From positions 103,380 to 167,379 of the forward strand of contig JAMLJD010000001.1 in assembly GCA_023953775.1 (NCBI GenBank): a stretch of DNA of 64,000 bases. The letters are read 5' to 3'. Positions within the stretch are counted from its first letter, which is position 1. Every line of letters begins with the position of its first letter. Made by a program: the position numbers and the translations under genes. This document shows positions 58,622 through 64,000 of the stretch, in pieces. The notes beneath the pieces are model-generated. The model did not search any database. It saw only the letters and a program-made list of their open reading frames with translations, and was not told the DNA's origin. The DNA is from Rhizobiaceae bacterium. Its GTDB lineage: Bacteria; Pseudomonadota; Alphaproteobacteria; Rhizobiales; Rhizobiaceae.

Positions 58622-59662
58622 ATGCTTCGTATCCAGCATCACATAGCTACTGTCTTTGCAGGATCTCTTCTGTTCGTGGCCAGCGTCGCCCAGGCGACCG
58701 AGCCGAACGCGGGCAAAGGCGACACGCCTTCCGCGATCATGGGCGACAAGACGCTGTCTGTCGACGCCAAGCAACTCGGGCCTGAGGACGTCGACCCGCA
58801 GGAACTGGCGCGGGATATCGGCCTCGACATCGGCACCGCAACGGAACGATCCGGCGTGATGGGCAAGAGCCGCGATGGCGAGGAAACCCGAAAGGCGCCC
58901 GCTGCGCCGGCCGCCTCAAAAGACGGCGAAGCCGCCGAGACGATGTCGGCACCTGACGCGCCGGAAGCCGACCGGGCGGTCTTCGGAAAGGACACGCGGG
59001 AGCGCGTGAAAAACACCCAGAACTATCCGTTCCGGACCATCGGCATCATCCAGATGTCGGACTCCGCGGGCAACAACTTCATGTGCACGGGCACCCTGAT
59101 CTCGCCGAAGACGGTCGTGACCACCGCACATTGCCTGTATAATGTCCAGGAAGGTGTCTGGTACGACAACTACCTCTTCGCGCCCGGTGCGGACGGTTAC
59201 GACAACCTGCCGTTCGGTGCGTTCGAATGGGCCCACGTCTACATCATGGAGGGCTACGCCAGCCAGTGGAATGGCGACTACCGCTCGGTCATGCCCTACG
59301 ATCTCGGCGTGATCATCCTCGATCGCGATATCGGCACCGATCTTGGATGGTTCGGCTTTGAATACGACCCGCAGGCCAGACCTTACATCGTCAATCATGT
59401 CGGGTTTCCGCTGGACAAGAAGCCGGCCGGCACGATGTGGCAATCGGCCTGCGAGATCGCCGCAAACCAGATCTATGACTACGCGATCACGCACCATTGT
59501 CCGTCGAGCCAAGGCTCCAATGGCGGGCCTCTGTACGTCTACGACTCGAACAATGACTCGCGTTTCATTCGGGGGCTTGAGCTGTTCCCGAACGAGCAGG
59601 CAAACATCGGCACACGGTTCACCGAGCTTCACTACAACTGGCTGGTTCAGAACCTTCAGTAG
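58622..59662 (+). CDS. Exported trypsin-like (S1) protein with altered nucleophile motif
   Basis: 346 residues: signal peptide 1-26, a long acidic/Ala-rich pro-region (to about 130) and an S1/V8-like domain: TGTLISPKTVVTTAHCL with His170, PYDLGVIIL with Asp227, and CPSSQGSNGGPLYVY at 293-307. In active enzymes the motif is G-D/N-S-G-G-P; here Ser299 and Asn300 occupy swapped positions, so Asn sits at the nucleophile place. The protein may be an inactive binder, or activity may depend on Ser299. ATG 58622 was chosen since AAGGGTGGG precedes it and the signal peptide begins there. It converges on the sulfotransferase gene. Confidence 0.82.
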   Translation: MLRIQHHIATVFAGSLLFVASVAQATEPNAGKGDTPSAIMGDKTLSVDAKQLGPEDVDPQELARDIGLDIGTATERSGVMGKSRDGEETRKAPAAPAASKDGEAAETMSAPDAPEADRAVFGKDTRERVKNTQNYPFRTIGIIQMSDSAGNNFMCTGTLISPKTVVTTAHCLYNVQEGVWYDNYLFAPGADGYDNLPFGAFEWAHVYIMEGYASQWNGDYRSVMPYDLGVIILDRDIGTDLGWFGFEYDPQARPYIVNHVGFPLDKKPAGTMWQSACEIAANQIYDYAITHHCPSSQGSNGGPLYVYDSNNDSRFIRGLELFPNEQANIGTRFTELHYNWLVQNLQ

Positions 59663-59701
59663 ACACCGATCGCCGACGATCGATCTGGTTCAAAACCACG
59701 C

Positions 59702-59739
59702 TGGCGGCAGACGCTTCGGTTATCGAGCGTCTGCCGCCA
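59702..59739. terminator. Long hairpin in the convergent protease/sulfotransferase junction
   Basis: Perfect 14-bp stem TGGCGGCAGACGCT/AGCGTCTGCCGCCA with a 10-base loop, 39 bp after the protease stop. It overlaps the last codons of the sulfotransferase gene. No U-tract on either side, so it is terminator-like by position only. Confidence 0.55.
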
Positions 59740-61330
59740 ATGCGTGCAGTAACGTCTCGTATCGCCGCCAATCTTGAGAACTGCCCCTGTAGATCGGCTT
59801 TCGCGCCTGAAGCGCACTTGCCGTCCGAACCGCGCGCCGCTGTTTGTGGAAGTCGAGGCAGGCCGCCTCGAATTCAAGACCGCAGGCCGCAAGAAGGCGA
59901 CGGGCCTCGGCATCGGGATTCTCAGTCAGGGCCTCGTAGCTCTGGCGATAGACGCGGCCGGGAAACCGCTCGTCCCAGAAGGCCATCAAATCGTCGTGCA
60001 GACGCTGATAGGCGGCGATGTCGCCGAGATCCCAGGCGAACCCCAGCCCGCGCGCGGGGAAGAACGTTCGAAAGATCGACCAGCGCACCGCCATGGGATC
60101 GCGCGATAAATGAACGATGCGTGCGCCGGGAATGGCGGCCAGTATGAAGCCGATCCAGCGGAAATTGCCCGGCATCTTGTCGACGATGACCGGCCGAGCT
60201 GTGTCGACGCCGGCAAGCGCGCGGCTGTAGGCCTCGGCGACATGAACGAAATCACCGGAGGTGACGCTCGCATCGCCGGCCCTTATCCGCTGCGCGGCAG
60301 GCAGAACTGCCCGACGCAGAAAATCCAGTTCGCCCGCCCCGTGGACGGTATGGTGCCCGGCAAGGATCTGCTCGACCAGCGTGGTACCCGAACGCGGCAT
60401 TCCAAGCACGAATACCGGGCGCGGCCCCTGTACCGGCAGGTCCGTCGGAAGCGCGGAGATCAAGGTATCGGCAAATGCGGCCTTGATGCCGCCGAAGAGG
60501 CGCCGGTCTTCCTCGAACCGGTAGCCGAGCCCCGCCTTGCGGAGCCTGTTGCCGGCGACGAAATGATCGAATGCTTCTTTCGTCTCGCCGATATCATCGA
60601 GCGCCTTACCAAGCGCGAAACGGAGTTGCGTCCGGTCGGAATCGGACGTCGCGCCGCCAAGCGCGGCCGTCATGCGTTCGATGCGCCTGTCGCCTGGCAC
60701 GAACTCCGCGGCGATACTGAGATTGCGCCAACATTCGGCATAGCCTGGGCGCGCCGCGAGAGCCGCCTCGAATGCCGCGACGGCCTTCGCCTGATCGCCG
60801 AGATAATGATGTGCCAAGCCGAGATTGTTCAGGGCAGCCGGGTGATCGGGGCGCAGGGCAAGTGCCCGGTCGAGAACAGCAAGAGCTTCGTCATGACGGC
60901 CCAGCGTATTCAGTGCATCACCGAGATTGGACAGCGCATCGGCATCGCGCGGATCGAGAGAGATTGCCCTGCGATAGTGCTCAACGGCCGTTTCGGTGTC
61001 GCCGAGCCCATTGCAGATCGCACCAAGAAGATTGTGAAGGAATGCGACGGACGGGTGGGAAACGGCGAGCCGTTCGGTTTCCGCAAGTGCGGCACGCAAG
61101 TTTCCTTGCCGGAAATGCGACAGAGCGAGTTCGACATCGCGGCGCGACAATGCCGCGGACGCCGAAGCTGACAAGGCGGCGAGCCCCTCGCTCGCCCGCT
61201 TGTTGCCGGGAAACCTGTCCAGTACGGCACGGAACAGCCGCTCGGCCTCGGTCCGGTTTCCCGCTTTCGCGTGCGACTTTGCCTGGCGCAGCATCTGATC
61301 GACGGAGGCGGACGTCGGTCTCCATGGCAA
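59720..61330 (-). CDS. TPR-sulfotransferase fusion
   Basis: 536 residues. The N-terminal half (about 10-245) is a series of TPR units (AGNRTEAERLFRAVLDRFPG, LGDTETAVEHYRRAISLDPRDADALSNLGDAL in part, LGRHDEALAVLDRALALRPDHPAALNNLG in part); the C-terminal half (about 305-520) is a sulfotransferase with PAPS 5'-phosphosulfate loop FVLGMPRSGTTLVEQIL, DKMPGNF, the 3'-phosphate strand RIVHLSRDPMAV and the late KPIYRGSSQDWRRYE. The acceptor is unknown; cytoplasmic by lack of signal. The TTG at 61330 gives the longest frame and no good ribosome site; ATG 61294 is an alternative. Downstream of and parallel to the DrrAB-type genes with a 63-bp gap. Confidence 0.88.
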   Translation of the reverse strand: MPWRPTSASVDQMLRQAKSHAKAGNRTEAERLFRAVLDRFPGNKRASEGLAALSASASAALSRRDVELALSHFRQGNLRAALAETERLAVSHPSVAFLHNLLGAICNGLGDTETAVEHYRRAISLDPRDADALSNLGDALNTLGRHDEALAVLDRALALRPDHPAALNNLGLAHHYLGDQAKAVAAFEAALAARPGYAECWRNLSIAAEFVPGDRRIERMTAALGGATSDSDRTQLRFALGKALDDIGETKEAFDHFVAGNRLRKAGLGYRFEEDRRLFGGIKAAFADTLISALPTDLPVQGPRPVFVLGMPRSGTTLVEQILAGHHTVHGAGELDFLRRAVLPAAQRIRAGDASVTSGDFVHVAEAYSRALAGVDTARPVIVDKMPGNFRWIGFILAAIPGARIVHLSRDPMAVRWSIFRTFFPARGLGFAWDLGDIAAYQRLHDDLMAFWDERFPGRVYRQSYEALTENPDAEARRLLAACGLEFEAACLDFHKQRRAVRTASALQARKPIYRGSSQDWRRYETLLHALAADAR

Positions 61331-61393
61331 GAATCGGTGTTCACGACTTTACCAGCCGGAACACGAGCCACGCAAAGCAGCCGAGGACTCGCG

Positions 61394-62203
61394 TCAGCGC
61401 CGCAGGTAAAGCCAGAGCGTGGTCGGCGCCAGGACCAGCGTCAGGAGGACCGGTGCCAGAAGCGCCAGCGCAATCTCGGCGATGCTTGCGCCACCACCCA
61501 GGACGCCGCGCATGGCCGTGGTCATCAGCGAGACCGGATTGACGTCGACGAAAGCACGGAGCCAGCCCGGCATGGTGGCCGGATCGACCATGATGTTGGA
61601 TGCGAACACGAGCGGAAACAGAAAGGTGAACCCCACCGTCATCACCGTCGTCGGCGTTCGGATCAGCAGACCAAGGACGATGAAGATCCAGCCCATTCCG
61701 AAGCCAATGGCGACAAGCAGCAGGAAGGCGGCGGCGACACCTGCGATGCCGGCCTCGGGCCGATAACCAAGGATGAGCCCGATGGTCAGGATGATCGAGG
61801 CGGCGATCAGATGGCGCAGCACGTCGCCCACCATCAGGCCCGCGAAGGGCGACAGTGACCAGATCGGCAGCGAGCGGAAACGGTCGAACAATCCCTTTCC
61901 GAGGTCGGTCGACAGCCCCATTCCGGAATAGACCGCGTTGAAGACGACGGTCTGGACGAGGATGCCGGGCAGAAAAAACTGCAGATAGTCGCGGGTCGAC
62001 CCGGCAAGCGCGCCGCCGAACACGAAGGTGAACAGCAGCGTGAACATGATCGGTGTCATGACCAGGTCGAAAAGCTGCTCGGGAACGTGCTTGAATTTCA
62101 GCACCGCCCGCCAGCCGAACACCAGCGCGTTGGAGAAAGCCGACGGCGGACGCGGGCGCTCGACCCGGCGCAGGGCGTCGGCAAGGGTGGGGGTCTCGTT
62201 CAT
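61394..62203 (-). CDS. ABC-2 type transporter permease (DrrB-like)
   Basis: 269 residues, six membrane helices, ABC-2 family: YLQFFLPGILVQTVVFNAVYSGMGLSTDL in part, KGLFDRFRSLPIWSLSPFAG for the coupling region, and a late NPVSLMTTAMRG. Exports a lipophilic drug, lipid or polysaccharide precursor; the substrate is not known. The start overlaps the stop of the ATPase gene by 4 bp (ATGA), so translation is coupled. Confidence 0.92.
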   Translation of the reverse strand: MNETPTLADALRRVERPRPPSAFSNALVFGWRAVLKFKHVPEQLFDLVMTPIMFTLLFTFVFGGALAGSTRDYLQFFLPGILVQTVVFNAVYSGMGLSTDLGKGLFDRFRSLPIWSLSPFAGLMVGDVLRHLIAASIILTIGLILGYRPEAGIAGVAAAFLLLVAIGFGMGWIFIVLGLLIRTPTTVMTVGFTFLFPLVFASNIMVDPATMPGWLRAFVDVNPVSLMTTAMRGVLGGGASIAEIALALLAPVLLTLVLAPTTLWLYLRR

Positions 62204-63213
62204 GACAGATCTTTCCTTTCGGCGTGTTCCTCCGCCGCATGTCCGGTCAGCGCGAAAAAGACCGAGTCGAGACTGGGCTGGCCCATCGAGAAGTCCGTGA
62301 GCTCGATTCCCGCCGCGACCAGAGCGGCGAGCGCACCATTGGCCTCGGCAGCGTCACCGGCTGCAATCGACAGGCCGCCGCCTTCCACGTTTCGCTGCGC
62401 GACGGTGCCGAGCCGGGCTTCGAGCAGTTCCGCGGCGTCATCGAGACGCGCGGGATCGGACAGGGTCAGGTTGAGAAAGCCAGAGCCGGTCGCCGCCTTC
62501 AGTTCACGGCTGCTGCCTTCGGCGATCTTGCGCCCGTGATCGATCACCGCGATCCGCGCCGCGAGTTGATCGGCTTCCTCGAGATATTGTGTCGTCAACA
62601 GGATCGTCACGCCGGCGCCGGCGAGCTGCCGGATCATACGCCACACGCCCTGCCGCGCCTTGGGGTCCAGCCCGGTCGTCGGCTCGTCGAGGAACAGGAC
62701 GCCCGGCGTCACAATCAACGACGCGGCGATGTCGAGCCTGCGTCGCATCCCGCCCGAATAGTCCTTCACCTGCTTGCGCGCCGCGTCCGACAATTCGAAA
62801 GCCGCGAGAAGATCGTCGGCCCGCGCACCGGCCTGACGGCCGCGAAAGCCCCACAGGCGCGACAGCAGGACGAGATTTTCCCGGCCGGTCAGGTCCTCGT
62901 CAAGCGATGCGAACTGTCCGGTCATTGCAATGGACGCCCGCACCCGATGCGGTTCGCCAACCAGATCGCACCCCATCACCGACGCAGTTCCGGCATCAGG
63001 CGTGGCAAGCGTTGCCAGCATGCGCATCAGCGTCGTCTTGCCGGCTCCGTTGGGACCAAGAATGGCGAAGATCATGCCGCGCGGCACGTCGAGATCGATC
63101 CCGTTGACGGCGCGGACCTCGCCGAAATGCTTGACCAGCCCGCGCGCCGAGATGGCCAGGTTTTCGGAGTCGGCAAGCGGCCGCTCGGCCGCCGGAAATG
63201 CCAGGTCGTTCAT
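62200..63213 (-). CDS. ABC transporter ATPase (DrrA-like)
   Basis: 337 residues. Walker A GPNGAGKTT (about 54-62), Q-loop TGQFASLDEDL, signature YSGGMRRRLDIAASL, Walker B VLFLDEPTTGLDPKARQGVW and switch TTQYLEEADQLA; the C-terminal 100 residues form the DrrA-type extension. Pairs with the permease that follows. No regulator of the system is adjacent. Confidence 0.93.
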   Translation of the reverse strand: MNDLAFPAAERPLADSENLAISARGLVKHFGEVRAVNGIDLDVPRGMIFAILGPNGAGKTTLMRMLATLATPDAGTASVMGCDLVGEPHRVRASIAMTGQFASLDEDLTGRENLVLLSRLWGFRGRQAGARADDLLAAFELSDAARKQVKDYSGGMRRRLDIAASLIVTPGVLFLDEPTTGLDPKARQGVWRMIRQLAGAGVTILLTTQYLEEADQLAARIAVIDHGRKIAEGSSRELKAATGSGFLNLTLSDPARLDDAAELLEARLGTVAQRNVEGGGLSIAAGDAAEANGALAALVAAGIELTDFSMGQPSLDSVFFALTGHAAEEHAERKDLS

Positions 63214-63382
63214 CGTCTTTGTCCCATAGTTATCGGGCAGAACTCATCGCCAGTGGGAAGAGCGCACGGGCCGATGGCCGAGGCGCATATATCAGAATCC
63301 GCATGCAGGCACATGCGCCGAGCGCTATTTCATGCAGGCCAGGATGAGCGTGTCGTTCGTACCAGACCGCGCCTCAAGGGCT

Positions 63383-63637
63383 TCAGGGGCGCAGGGCAGC
63401 CGGTTTTCGGTCGCTCTCCTTCGACAGGAGGCCGGTGCAGTCCATATCGCGCAGGAACCGTTCCGCATCATCCGCCGACCCCAACAGAAGATGGAGATCG
63501 CGATAGCCCTCGCATTGCCGGGCTGCCGCGGCGGCGGGGTCCTGGGCGCCGCGGGCAATGTCCTGCACATAGGACAGTGCCGCGACACTCAGGGCAAACG
63601 AAACGACCAGTGTGAGAGCGATGGACGGTGGCTGCAT
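63383..63637 (-). CDS. Small membrane-anchored hypothetical protein
   Basis: 84 residues with one N-terminal membrane helix or signal (SIALTLVVSFALSVAALSYV) and a short soluble part with two Cys (RQCEGYRDLHLLL and RDMDCTGLL). No family recognised. GAGGATATC before ATG 63637 supports the start. The 170 bp before the ATPase gene and 106 bp before the VOC gene contain nothing else. Confidence 0.62.
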   Translation of the reverse strand: MQPPSIALTLVVSFALSVAALSYVQDIARGAQDPAAAAARQCEGYRDLHLLLGSADDAERFLRDMDCTGLLSKESDRKPAALRP

Positions 63638-63743
63638 GATATCCTCGAAGCCGGTTATTACGGCTTCGGGGACGGTCGGCCAACCGTATCGGCGCCTCAC
63701 GAATTCGTGCGCTTCCGCAATGGTTAATTTCCACAGACCGGCT

Positions 63744-64000
63744 TCAGCCTTTCGGCGCGTTCATGGCCCACAGCACACCGAACGGATCGCGCAGCGACCC
63801 CCAGCGATCGCCCCAGAACATCTCCTGCAGCGGCATCTCGACCGTGCAGCCGGTATCGATCGCGCGCTGCCAGGCGGCGTCGACTTCCCTCGCGTCGTAG
63901 TGCAGCTGCAGCGTATAGCCCGCAGCCGGCTGGTGCGGGTGCCCGTAATCCGGATACGGATCGCCGATCATCAGCGAGGAGCCGTTGACGTATTGATGGA
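63744..64000 (-). CDS. VOC (glyoxalase/PhnB-like) family protein, 5' end outside window
   Basis: The last 85 codons of a PhnB-like VOC protein: NGSSLMIGDPYPDYG, YTLQLHYDAREVDAAWQRAIDTGCTVEMP in parts, and the terminal WGDRWGSLRDPFGVLWAMN, which is diagnostic for the PhnB-like subgroup. Cytoplasmic metal-binding fold; substrate unknown. The frame continues to the right edge, so the N-terminal half is missing. Confidence 0.88.
   Translation of the reverse strand, partial: HQYVNGSSLMIGDPYPDYGHPHQPAAGYTLQLHYDAREVDAAWQRAIDTGCTVEMPLQEMFWGDRWGSLRDPFGVLWAMNAPKG

Overview
The window is high-GC chromosomal DNA of an alphaproteobacterium, most likely a member of the Rhizobiales/Hyphomicrobiales of the Phyllobacteriaceae/Rhizobiaceae type. 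The pointers are the block lsrB/vtlR-type LysR gene - trxB - lrp next to a predicted AbcR (alpha-r15) small RNA, rhizobial-style promoter and Pho-box sequences, DUF1344, DUF3775 and extensin-like proteins, and a ugpBAEC operon. The assignment rests on gene content and order only. No tRNA, rRNA, CRISPR array, integrase or transposase was seen.

Layout. 0-3.1 kb: a 3' truncated type II 3-dehydroquinate dehydratase, a TRAP solute receptor and two tandem paralogous GntR/FCD regulators, probably a quinate/shikimate-type uptake and catabolism locus. 3.2-6.7 kb: aldehyde dehydrogenase, DUF779 protein and an AcoR-like regulator that lacks the AAA+ domain; matching 22-bp palindromes lie upstream of both the dehydrogenase and the regulator. 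6.7-15.2 kb: two small secreted proteins, a caspase-fold peptidase, a decayed array of 47-residue TPR units, and carB whose first ~950 bp are broken by many indels while the rest is clean. 15.2-18.5 kb: an AT-rich accessory patch with a membrane-anchored PIN-like protein, an orphan antitoxin and palindromic intergenic repeats. 18.5-23.3 kb: a thioredoxin-like protein, small hypotheticals, a lytic transglycosylase lipoprotein and an O6-alkylguanine-DNA methyltransferase. 23.3-27.6 kb: ugpBAEC for glycerol-3-phosphate uptake behind a Pho box. 27.7-37.8 kb: GST, two EAL proteins, aspartate aminotransferase, AraC regulator with a divergent hydrolase, a Kv-type channel with a zinc ribbon, an EF-G paralogue with altered G motifs, and msrP. 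38.1-42.6 kb: AbcR-type sRNA, lsrB, trxB, lrp, waaC, greA. 42.8-49.9 kb: TPR protein, EamA exporter, DUF3775, two extensin-like proteins, a CNNM/CBS protein, NTF2-like protein, FMN reductase and thioesterase. 50.1-64 kb: zinc alcohol dehydrogenase with an enolase-superfamily enzyme, unknown membrane proteins, FAD oxidase, DUF1344, DUF3137, cold-shock protein, a trypsin-like protein whose nucleophile position is Asn, a TPR-sulfotransferase, a DrrAB-type exporter and a truncated VOC protein.

How parts work together. The best supported regulatory circuit is at 38.1-39.4 kb: a promoter, a LysR-type T-N11-A palindrome centred near -65 and a 119-nt sRNA with a CCUCCUCCC loop lie directly downstream of the LysR gene expected to activate it. 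The ugp operon carries a PhoB site and should respond to phosphate limitation. The aldehyde dehydrogenase and its AcoR-like regulator share the same operator-like palindrome.

The most unusual part is 9.5-12.6 kb, where two unrelated genes (a TPR array and the 5' part of carB) are damaged at similar density and the damage ends sharply inside carB. This is either a pseudogene tract or, as likely, a local sequence/assembly defect caused by the repeat array. The strongest accessory candidate is the AT-rich PIN-like membrane protein at 15.2-17.1 kb. No convincing multi-gene defence system was found.
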